A program made the translations under genes and the position numbers. A model generated the notes under the pieces. The model was not told the origin of the DNA, did no database searches, and saw only the letters and a list, made by a program, of their open reading frames with translations. From Bacteroidaceae bacterium (lineage in GTDB: Bacteria > Bacteroidota > Bacteroidia > Bacteroidales > Bacteroidaceae): 40,974 nt of DNA. This document shows positions 24,605 through 31,513 of the stretch, piece after piece. Numbering within the stretch: the first letter of the stretch is position 1; every line of letters starts with the position of its first letter. Location: the NCBI GenBank assembly GCA_017547585.1, contig JAFYPH010000033.1:1-40974 (forward strand), read 5' to 3'.

Positions 24605-26068
24605 TTAGAAAAATTTTCCGGTTTTCTTAATGCCAAGCATCACTCCCCTATTGTTTCCATACAATTCGCCATTGTCAAAAGCAAAAGAGAGCGACGCAGC
24701 GAAGCCTTCGGCCCAACGTGGCTCATATGAGAGTTCGAACAATGCCGACAGATTACCTTTTAGTGCAGTGTAAGGAGAATTGTATGTTCCCCAATTATGG
24801 CTCTTTGTAAGCAAGGCACGATAGCCTAACTGCTCAAAGGGATTGCCCGAAAAGCCCAGATGGAAAGCCTCGACACGATTGTTGTATATTTTAAGCCTAT
24901 GATTATTGTCATACAGAGACGAAGTTATCAAAGGAGTACCGATAATCATTCCATACTGCTGCCAGCCGGGATAGGAGTAATGTTCAAAATAATCATCAAC
25001 GGCACTTATCTGGTCGGGAATTTCATCTGTCGTGTCATTATAGACGGGGCCCGCCTGATCGCGCGAATTGAAATATTCCACAACCACATTCTCAATCCAT
25101 TTAAACTTTTTCAGTTGAAGTTCGACACCCACGAGGCAATCCTTCCATAATCCATACTCCCAGAACATCCCCGAATGGTCCTCGAACATATGTTCATAAT
25201 ATCCGCGCAGCGACCAATTTTCGGCAGCCCACTTCAACGACAAATGATAACTGCCAATGTGGTTGCCGACAATATTCTGCTGGTCGTACACTGAATAGTT
25301 TGCGTCGCCTGCCGAGAATAAAAAGACATCAAAAAAGTCTTTCAATCGCACAGGATTCTCAAAATCGACGCCCGGTTGGTTCATATAATTATACATTTTG
25401 CCGCCAAACTGCGACACAAACTGTACTCCACCCTCGTATGTCAGCGGGAAACGCGATTCGTCTCCAACCTTCCAAAAAAGCGACTTTGAATGGTAAAGAA
25501 TATTTTCTGCATAGCGTGTCGCCTCGGCCGCCCAATCTCGTTGCCACTTTCCGTCCGTAAAGAAGCCATAGGCTATATGGCCTCGCAGAGTGAACAAGCC
25601 GTTCGTGCCGAAAAAATCGCGATACTCGGGCACCTCTATTCTCACCTGAGGGATGGGCGCAGCATTGCCCGACTCCACAAGTGCACCGGTGGAGAGAGCC
25701 GCGTTTTTCAATTCTCCTGCACGCTGTTTTTTTCCCACACTCAAACACAGCCAACGCCACGAGACATCAGCATAGGCCTGATGCACAAAAACATCGGACG
25801 AGAGATTTTTTCCACCCACAACATCAGCTCCATAGTTCAACGACCAATCGCCATTCAATGCCGTTGCTCCATCTGCCCCCAGACGAAGATACCCCCAATT
25901 ATTATCGAGGGAAGAGATTCCGTTTCTGTTGGCCGACAGCCAGAAAGGAGAAAAATCGCCCGACGAAGCGACGCCTGCCATCTGTGCATTGTAATTGAGC
26001 ACCGACTGCGCAGAAACATTCAGAAGCAGAAAGCAAAATAGAAGAGTGTGCAAATATCTTTTTATCAT
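24605..26068 (-). CDS. Capsule assembly Wzi family outer-membrane protein
   Basis: A 487-residue protein with a signal peptide (MIKRYLHTLLFCFLLLNVSAQS, cleavage after about residue 20). The mature part is rich in alternating aromatic and polar strands and ends in Phe-Phe, as expected for an outer-membrane beta-barrel. The opening pattern GVASSGDFSPFWLSANRNG and the later GYLRLGADG are what I know from Bacteroidetes Wzi-like proteins; Wzi in E. coli helps hold capsule at the cell surface. An upstream TTG (26110) extends the frame by 14 residues, but ATG 26068 puts the signal peptide at the terminus. It lies behind its own promoter, upstream of gmd. Confidence 0.8.
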   Translation of the reverse strand: MIKRYLHTLLFCFLLLNVSAQSVLNYNAQMAGVASSGDFSPFWLSANRNGISSLDNNWGYLRLGADGATALNGDWSLNYGADVVGGKNLSSDVFVHQAYADVSWRWLCLSVGKKQRAGELKNAALSTGALVESGNAAPIPQVRIEVPEYRDFFGTNGLFTLRGHIAYGFFTDGKWQRDWAAEATRYAENILYHSKSLFWKVGDESRFPLTYEGGVQFVSQFGGKMYNYMNQPGVDFENPVRLKDFFDVFLFSAGDANYSVYDQQNIVGNHIGSYHLSLKWAAENWSLRGYYEHMFEDHSGMFWEYGLWKDCLVGVELQLKKFKWIENVVVEYFNSRDQAGPVYNDTTDEIPDQISAVDDYFEHYSYPGWQQYGMIIGTPLITSSLYDNNHRLKIYNNRVEAFHLGFSGNPFEQLGYRALLTKSHNWGTYNSPYTALKGNLSALFELSYEPRWAEGFAASLSFAFDNGELYGNNRGVMLGIKKTGKFF

Positions 26069-26146
26069 ATTCAATATCAATCTATGCGGTAAAAAAGAAT
26101 ACCGATGCAAAATTAATCACTAAAATCCGCATCACCAAGATAATTG

Positions 26147-26154
26147 CAAATATA
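26147..26154 (-). promoter_or_regulatory. Promoter -7 box (TATATTTG) of the Wzi-like gene
   Basis: A TAnnTTTG match on the minus strand about 79 bp upstream of the chosen ATG. Confidence 0.55.
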
Positions 26155-26328
26155 GCACACATTAAAGAAGAGAGCATAAATTCAACATCACATATTCATA
26201 TAACCACACTTATTTACGCCCTCTTCCTATGAATATACTTCTCCTAACAAAAAAGGGCGGCTAAATGTTCATTCATGCAAATTATTTTTTTGTGATAATT
26301 CTGCACCCTCGCTGCCCGCTGCTGAAAA

Positions 26329-26336
26329 TATCTTTG
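26329..26336 (+). promoter_or_regulatory. Promoter -7 box (TATCTTTG) of the phage-tail-like gene
   Basis: An exact consensus of the host housekeeping type, 16 bp before the ATG at 26353. No good -33 TTG lies at the usual distance. Confidence 0.6.
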
Positions 26337-26352
26337 CAGCAAAAAAAGTATC

Positions 26353-28125
26353 ATGAAAAATCACATTTTATTCAGCAACAGAAATTGGAAGCACGAACTG
26401 AGAGTGGAAATAGAGAGGCAGAATGAGCTGCGGAAAGAGGCCGTAGCTGCGGAACGCGACCGCGCCACAGCCGCCGAAGAGAGTTTGCAGGACAAATTCG
26501 AGGCCGAAAAGACACGTGCAGCGGCAGCCGACGAGAGGCTCGAAACAAACAAGGCCGACAAAGAGGGCTATTATCAGAAAATGACAAGCGGATTCTCGAA
26601 CAACCTTGTGGGACGAGGCGAGGGGAAGTCCGCTCAATTCATTTTTCGCACAAGCGGCAGCACCCAATCGATAGAGGACGGCGTTGCGCACATTGAACGC
26701 ATAAAGGGTAACACCCTCGTGTGGAACCAGCTTGCCCGGGACAAGGGCAGCCACTACGAAAATGAGATTACATTCACAAGCAACGGCGACGGCTCGTACA
26801 GCCTGCAGACTGCGCTCGACTCGTCGGTTACAGTGAACACTGCGTTCGAAGTAGCAAGGGCGAGCAACTGCGTCGGACACAAAATCTTAATCTGTGGAGC
26901 ACCGACAACATCCACAGCTGCCAGCTATTGTCTGAAGAGCGAAGATGGACAAAAGGATACAGGCGACGGAGTAATATTTACATCCTCTATCAACAGCAAC
27001 GGCATTTTCATCCATGTAGCAAAAGGCACAACCATAAACTCTGCAGCAAAATTCAAGCCTCAGGTATTCGACCTCACACGCATGTTCGGCCCGGGCAACG
27101 AGCCTGCAACCGTCGCAGAGTTCCGCAAGCTGTTCCCCGAGGAGTACTACAGCTACAATGCCGGAGAGATGCGCTCGTTCGCTGCCGAGGCCATAGAGAC
27201 AACAGGCTTCAACCAGTGGAACGAAGAGTGGAAGAATGGCCACTACTCTACGACGAACGGAAATTACGCAAAAGAGACAACAAGAATATGTTCGGACGAC
27301 CACATACAAATACTCCCCTCAACTGAATATTTCTGCACGTCACCCGTTGCCACGTGGGCACTCTTCTACACAAGCAAAAAAGAGTTTATTGCAGGCTCAT
27401 ATATGCAGATAAACGGGCGCAAGTTCACCACCCCCACTGCTGCGCACTATCTTACATTTTACGTGCAGCCCGAATATGGTGCAACCTACAAGAACGACAT
27501 CTGCATAAACATTTCACACAGCGGCTACCGCAACGGAGAGTACAAAGAACATGAGAAATTTGTGCGCACACTGCCCATTGCTCAATATTTCCCCGAGGGA
27601 ATGAGAAGTGCGGGCAGCGTTTGCGACGAGCTCACTGCTCACGAGGCAACAACAAGAGTAGGAGTGAGAGCATACGCTACGGGCGACGAGAATGACTCGG
27701 CAGTTACCACCGACGGCACTGTAACTTGCTATGCGTTGGCAAAGGAGGTTGTCGTGAAAATCGACGAGCCTTTGAACCTCGACTACGAAGTGTGCGACTT
27801 TGGAACAGAAAAAATCGTCGGAAACAACGTACCCGTAAAAGCCGATATTGTGTATGGGTTCAACGCCGTGGACGTGATAAGAAACAACAATCTGAACATC
27901 GACGAGCTTACAGGCGCGCTCGAGAGCACTTTTGCCGACACCCTCACAGACAGCGTAAAAAAACTGAAAAAGGCTTTCGACTTTTCAAATATTGCAATAA
28001 TGGACGCGCCGCCGACGGCGGCTCCCGCAAGCGACGGATTGTACATAGACGCCATTAACCTGAAGCTCTACATTGCCGCCGGAGGAATGTGGTTCACCAT
28101 GAATCTGGACGAATATCAAATATAG
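26353..28125 (+). CDS. Phage tail fibre-like protein, isolated gene
   Basis: A 590-residue protein without signal peptide or membrane segment. Residues 12-70 form a charged coiled coil with a near-repeated AAxERxRATAAEE / AEKTRAAAADERLE pattern of the kind seen at the base of phage tail fibres. Residues near 240-275 (FDLTRMFGPGNEPATVAEFRKLFP, then YYSYNAGE) and near 407 (LPIAQYFPEGMRSAGSVCDEL) match segments I know from tail or baseplate proteins of gut phages and prophages. In between are beta-rich stretches that could be carbohydrate-binding. No other phage gene is near, and the promoter is of host type. It may be a phage remnant kept by the host or part of a surface or contractile device. 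Confidence 0.72.
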   Translation: MKNHILFSNRNWKHELRVEIERQNELRKEAVAAERDRATAAEESLQDKFEAEKTRAAAADERLETNKADKEGYYQKMTSGFSNNLVGRGEGKSAQFIFRTSGSTQSIEDGVAHIERIKGNTLVWNQLARDKGSHYENEITFTSNGDGSYSLQTALDSSVTVNTAFEVARASNCVGHKILICGAPTTSTAASYCLKSEDGQKDTGDGVIFTSSINSNGIFIHVAKGTTINSAAKFKPQVFDLTRMFGPGNEPATVAEFRKLFPEEYYSYNAGEMRSFAAEAIETTGFNQWNEEWKNGHYSTTNGNYAKETTRICSDDHIQILPSTEYFCTSPVATWALFYTSKKEFIAGSYMQINGRKFTTPTAAHYLTFYVQPEYGATYKNDICINISHSGYRNGEYKEHEKFVRTLPIAQYFPEGMRSAGSVCDELTAHEATTRVGVRAYATGDENDSAVTTDGTVTCYALAKEVVVKIDEPLNLDYEVCDFGTEKIVGNNVPVKADIVYGFNAVDVIRNNNLNIDELTGALESTFADTLTDSVKKLKKAFDFSNIAIMDAPPTAAPASDGLYIDAINLKLYIAAGGMWFTMNLDEYQI

Positions 28126-28137
28126 CCGCAAAAAAAG

Positions 28138-28168
28138 ATGTTGCCCCGCTTATTAGGCGGGGCAACAT
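28138..28168 (-). terminator. Terminator of the permease gene, shared by convergent genes
   Basis: A 12-bp perfect GC-rich stem (28138-28149 with 28157-28168) is followed on the minus strand by a run of seven T. On the plus strand the tail is only ATTATAAA, so it should work best for the minus-strand permease gene and less well for the phage-tail-like gene. Confidence 0.88.
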
Positions 28169-28176
28169 TATAAAAG

Positions 28177-29415
28177 CTACTCGAAGCGTATCGCCTTTGT
28201 AGGCTCTATGCGCGAAATGAGCATCGACGGCAGCACCAGCATCGCCACCGACAGCAGGAACATCACTATGTTCAAAGGAATGAGCCACCAAGAGAATTCT
28301 ATGGGCACTCTATCCATATAATACATATCCGCATCGAGTTTCACAATGCCATAATGATACTGCAAAAGAGAAAAGCCGAGAGCAATGACATTTCCCCACA
28401 ACATTCCCTTACCAATGATGAACATCGCATAGTAGAGGAATATTTTTCTGATGGAGACATCCTGCGAGCCGAGCGCCTTGAGAACACCTATAAGATTACT
28501 CTTTTCGAGAATAAGTATCAGCAGGCCCGAAATCATCGTGAAGCCCGCAACACCAAGCACCAGCACCAGAATCACCCACACGGTGCCGTCGAGAATATCG
28601 AGCCACGCAAAGAGCGCGGGATTCATCTCCTCCACCGTCTGCACGTAAAGTTTCTCGTAGTTGCGCGAAGCCTCTTCGTCCATCACCCCCACAACCGAGT
28701 CTCTCGTCTGCTCAAGAAAATCGTAATCGGTGAGGGCAACCTCGATACCCGTACATTTATCATCGGCCCAAGCGTTGAGACGGCGCACAGTGTAAATATC
28801 GGTCAGTGCCACAAGATTGTCCATTTCGGAAAGGTTAGTCTCGTAGAGCCCCTCGACCGTGAAACGGCGCGCCTTCACATTATTCTGCACAAAGTAGATA
28901 TTCACCTTGTCGCCAACGGTAACTTTCATTCTGTCGGCCACAGCCTTCGACAGAAGCAGCGAGCCCGACGAAGCAGAATCGCCAAACACCGGCAGCTGCC
29001 CCTCCTTTAGATAGTCGGCAAAGAAAGAGAGGTCGTAACCACTGCCGACACCTTTTAGTATAATTCCATCAAACTCATCGCCCACGGCAATCAATCCAGG
29101 CTTCTGCACATAGGGCTGGGCGTTTCCCACCATCGGGACAGCCTCCAAAGCACGCAGCAGCGAGTCGGTAGCCGTCACAGGCGTCTCGCCCAGCGCGGCT
29201 GTTTCGTAGTTGCGCACCTGAATATGCTGACCGAAGCCCACAATCTTCTCGCGCACCTGATGCTTGAATCCGATGACGATGCACACAGAAAGCATCATCA
29301 CCATGAGACCCACAGCAACGCCCCACTGGGCAATAAGCACAGCGGGCTTCGAAATTCTCTTTTCGCCCTTGCGGGTGGCAAAGAGACGGCGGGCTATAAA
29401 AAGTTCAAGATTCAT
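28177..29415 (-). CDS. FtsX/LolE-like ABC transporter permease
   Basis: A 412-residue inner-membrane protein with four hydrophobic segments: one near residues 30-50 and three in the C-terminal 140. A large periplasmic domain of about 230 residues lies between. This is the MacB/LolC/LolE layout, and the end SRIEPTKAIRFE is typical of the family. Lipoprotein release (LolE-like) is the usual annotation, but no LolD-like ATPase is in the window. The frame is open to 29538, but the stretch before ATG 29415 covers a promoter-like TATCTTCG (29437-29444), so the shorter form MNLELFIARRLF is chosen. Confidence 0.9.
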   Translation of the reverse strand: MNLELFIARRLFATRKGEKRISKPAVLIAQWGVAVGLMVMMLSVCIVIGFKHQVREKIVGFGQHIQVRNYETAALGETPVTATDSLLRALEAVPMVGNAQPYVQKPGLIAVGDEFDGIILKGVGSGYDLSFFADYLKEGQLPVFGDSASSGSLLLSKAVADRMKVTVGDKVNIYFVQNNVKARRFTVEGLYETNLSEMDNLVALTDIYTVRRLNAWADDKCTGIEVALTDYDFLEQTRDSVVGVMDEEASRNYEKLYVQTVEEMNPALFAWLDILDGTVWVILVLVLGVAGFTMISGLLILILEKSNLIGVLKALGSQDVSIRKIFLYYAMFIIGKGMLWGNVIALGFSLLQYHYGIVKLDADMYYMDRVPIEFSWWLIPLNIVMFLLSVAMLVLPSMLISRIEPTKAIRFE

Positions 29416-29548
29416 AATTTCATTTTGCGACGGCGAAGATAGTGCAAATAGCTTGTAAGGAAAAATATATGAGGCTGTAAGTTTGATATTTTTTCTCTTC
29501 GGGCGCAAGTTTATGGCAAAAGCATTGCCGAAATTCAAATTCAGAGAC

Positions 29549-29556
29549 TATTTTTG
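29549..29556 (+). promoter_or_regulatory. Promoter -7 box (TATTTTTG) of the DUF4494-yggS pair
   Basis: A TAnnTTTG match on the plus strand, 94 bp upstream of the DUF4494 ATG, leaving room for a structured leader. Confidence 0.55.
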
Positions 29557-29578
29557 CAAAATATTAGAGAGCAGGCAA

Positions 29579-29613
29579 CCTTTGGGCAAGAAAAAAGCAA
29601 AGCCGCCCAAAGG
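29579..29613 (+). promoter_or_regulatory. Hairpin in the 5' leader of the DUF4494 gene
   Basis: The 9-bp arms CCTTTGGGC/GCCCAAAGG lie between the predicted transcript start and the ATG at 29651. No T run follows, so it is not a terminator; it may stabilise the mRNA or mediate control. Confidence 0.45.
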
Positions 29614-29650
29614 GTGCGATTAATGAAAAACAAAATAAAAATATAGAATT

Positions 29651-30091
29651 ATGTTAGAAAGCTGGTTCGAATGTAAAGTAACATACGAGCGTCCCGGAGA
29701 GAAAGGTGCAAACACAAAAGTGAACGAGTCGTATCTGATGAAGGATTTTACCTTCTCGAGTGTAGAGAAACGCCTTACAATGGAGCTACAGCCGTTCGTT
29801 ACAGGAGAGTTCAACATCAACGAAATGAAGCGCGTGAAGTACGGCGAAATTGTAGACACACAGGACGAGAGTGCCGACAAATGGTACAAATGCAAGATTG
29901 TACTTGTGACAATAGACGAGTCGAGCGCAAAGGAGAAAAAGACTCCTGTGCTGATGCTTGTAAAGGCCGAGAGCGTGCCCGACGCAATCACACGTCTGAA
30001 CATTCACATGACCTCATCGGTTATGGATTATGAGCTTACATCTGTAAACAACAGCCCTATTATCGACATTTTCCAGTATCAGTCATTATAA
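29651..30091 (+). CDS. DUF4494 domain protein
   Basis: A 146-residue, probably cytoplasmic protein. The opening MLESWFECKVTYER and the pattern GEIVDTQDESADKWYKCKI match DUF4494 as I recall it from Bacteroidetes; no function is known. Composition is balanced, without cysteine motifs or membrane segments. It is followed after 6 nt by the yggS-type gene, which suggests a two-gene operon. This is a conserved pairing in my recollection, but I cannot confirm it here. A hairpin is present in the 94-nt leader. Confidence 0.85.
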   Translation: MLESWFECKVTYERPGEKGANTKVNESYLMKDFTFSSVEKRLTMELQPFVTGEFNINEMKRVKYGEIVDTQDESADKWYKCKIVLVTIDESSAKEKKTPVLMLVKAESVPDAITRLNIHMTSSVMDYELTSVNNSPIIDIFQYQSL

Positions 30092-30097
30092 TAGAAG

Positions 30098-30766
30098 ATG
30101 AGCAGTATAGCCGAAAGACTAGACGCGATACGTGCAACCATCCCCTCGGGAGTGCGTTTGCTCGCAATCTCAAAATACTATCCCTGCGAGGCGGTGATGG
30201 AGGCCTACAATGCCGGACAGCGCGACTTTGGCGAGAACAAGGCCCAGGACCTTGTTGCCAAGCAGCAGGCATTGCCTACAGACATCCGATGGCATTTCAC
30301 GGGACATCTGCAGAGCAACAAGATAAAATATATTGCTCCTTTTGTCTATATGATACACAGCATAGACAGTATGCAGCTGCTGCGTGAAATAGACAAGCAT
30401 GGGGCAAAGAACAATCGCACAATCCCCTGCCTGTTGCAGATACACATTGCCCAGGAAGAGACGAAGTTCGGCTTTACGCCCGAGGAGTGCCTCGCTATGC
30501 TCGCCACCGAAGAGTGGAAAGAGCTGAAGAACATCCACATACGCGGACTCATGTGCATGGCAAGCAACACCGACGACCTGCAGCAGGTAGCAACGGAGTT
30601 CAAGGCCGTGAGAGTCCTCTTCGACGAGATTCGCGACAGATGGTTCGCGGGCGACAAAGAGTTCGACACCCTTTCGGCAGGAATGAGCGGCGACTATCTT
30701 ACAGCCATCGAGGCCGGAAGTACCTGCGTGCGCATCGGCTCGAGCATCTTCGAAGATGAAATTTAG
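30098..30766 (+). CDS. YggS family pyridoxal-phosphate homeostasis protein
   Basis: A 222-residue single-domain PLP-binding protein (PLPBP/YggS) that buffers the free cofactor and affects amino acid pools; it has no known catalytic reaction. The PLP lysine is Lys26 in RLLAISKYYP. Conserved DFGENKAQ, WHFTGHLQSNK and the C-terminal GMSGDYLTAIEAGSTCVRIGS (first 20 residues MSGDYLTAIEAGSTCVRIGS) bind the cofactor phosphate. The length is normal for the family. It is the second gene of the pair with the DUF4494 gene, and a strong terminator lies 18 nt behind the stop. Confidence 0.95.
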   Translation: MSSIAERLDAIRATIPSGVRLLAISKYYPCEAVMEAYNAGQRDFGENKAQDLVAKQQALPTDIRWHFTGHLQSNKIKYIAPFVYMIHSIDSMQLLREIDKHGAKNNRTIPCLLQIHIAQEETKFGFTPEECLAMLATEEWKELKNIHIRGLMCMASNTDDLQQVATEFKAVRVLFDEIRDRWFAGDKEFDTLSAGMSGDYLTAIEAGSTCVRIGSSIFEDEI

Positions 30767-30784
30767 ATTATCTGGAAACATATA

Positions 30785-30828
30785 AAAAAATCAAGAGGTT
30801 GCGCTCACGCGCAACCTCTTGATTTTTT
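30785..30828. terminator. Bidirectional terminator between yggS and dedA genes
   Basis: 20-nt perfect arms (30785-30804 with 30809-30828) around TCAC, with A and T tails, lie between two convergent transcription units. Confidence 0.94.
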
Positions 30829-30842
30829 ATAAGGCACTGCAA

Positions 30843-31484
30843 TTATTTTTCCTTTTTATAACCCTTGTAGGCAAGATAGCCGATAACAAACACCACTACA
30901 GCTATAATCACATAACCAATCTCGTGGCTGTACTCTGTGACCCTTTCGAGCAACTGCTCCTCGGTCTCGATTCCGGGCACCGTAGAGAGGTACCAACCGA
31001 TAGTTGCAAGAACAGCGTTCCAGATGCCTGCGCCCAAAGTAGTATAGAGCAGGAAAGTGCTCATCTTCATCTGTGCAAGACCGGCGGGAATTGAGATCAG
31101 CTGACGCACTGCGGGAATGAGACGACCGACAAATGTAGAGAGTGCTCCGCGCTTGTCGAAATACTCCTCGGCGTATTTTACCTTTGCCTCGTCGATAAGA
31201 CACATGTGCCCTACCCTGCTGTTGGCAAATTTATAGACGATGGGACGTCCCAGCCATTTTGCAAGAAAGTAGTTTATCAATGCACCGAGGTCGGCACCAA
31301 GCGTTGCGAAAAGGACAACGAGCAAAATATTCATCTCTCCGTTCACTGCCGCCATATATGCTGCGGGAGGAACAACAACCTCGGACGGGAAAGGAATGAA
31401 AGAACTCTCTATAGTCATCAACAGAGTGATTGTAGCGTAGTTAAGGTGGTCGAGACACCACTGAATGAATGCAACTGATTCCAT
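30843..31484 (-). CDS. DedA family membrane protein
   Basis: A 213-residue inner-membrane protein with about five hydrophobic segments. Family features are the ESSFIPFPSEVVVPPAAYMA segment, the glycine-rich GADLGALINYFLAKWLGRPIV, and the FVGRLIPAVRQLISIPAGLA motif. DedA proteins are implicated in membrane lipid (polyprenyl-phosphate or phospholipid) flipping and in envelope stress tolerance. It is the last gene of the minus-strand run; its ATG is 29 nt behind the P-type ATPase stop, and a strong terminator follows. Confidence 0.94.
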   Translation of the reverse strand: MESVAFIQWCLDHLNYATITLLMTIESSFIPFPSEVVVPPAAYMAAVNGEMNILLVVLFATLGADLGALINYFLAKWLGRPIVYKFANSRVGHMCLIDEAKVKYAEEYFDKRGALSTFVGRLIPAVRQLISIPAGLAQMKMSTFLLYTTLGAGIWNAVLATIGWYLSTVPGIETEEQLLERVTEYSHEIGYVIIAVVVFVIGYLAYKGYKKEK

Positions 31485-31513
31485 TTTACTGTTTCTATTT
31501 TATTTTCTGATAC

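Noticed and set aside
26111-28168. Prophage or integrative element around the tail-fibre-like gene
   Set aside because: No integrase, terminase, capsid or attachment-site repeats were seen. Both flanks are ordinary chromosomal genes with host-type promoters and terminators.
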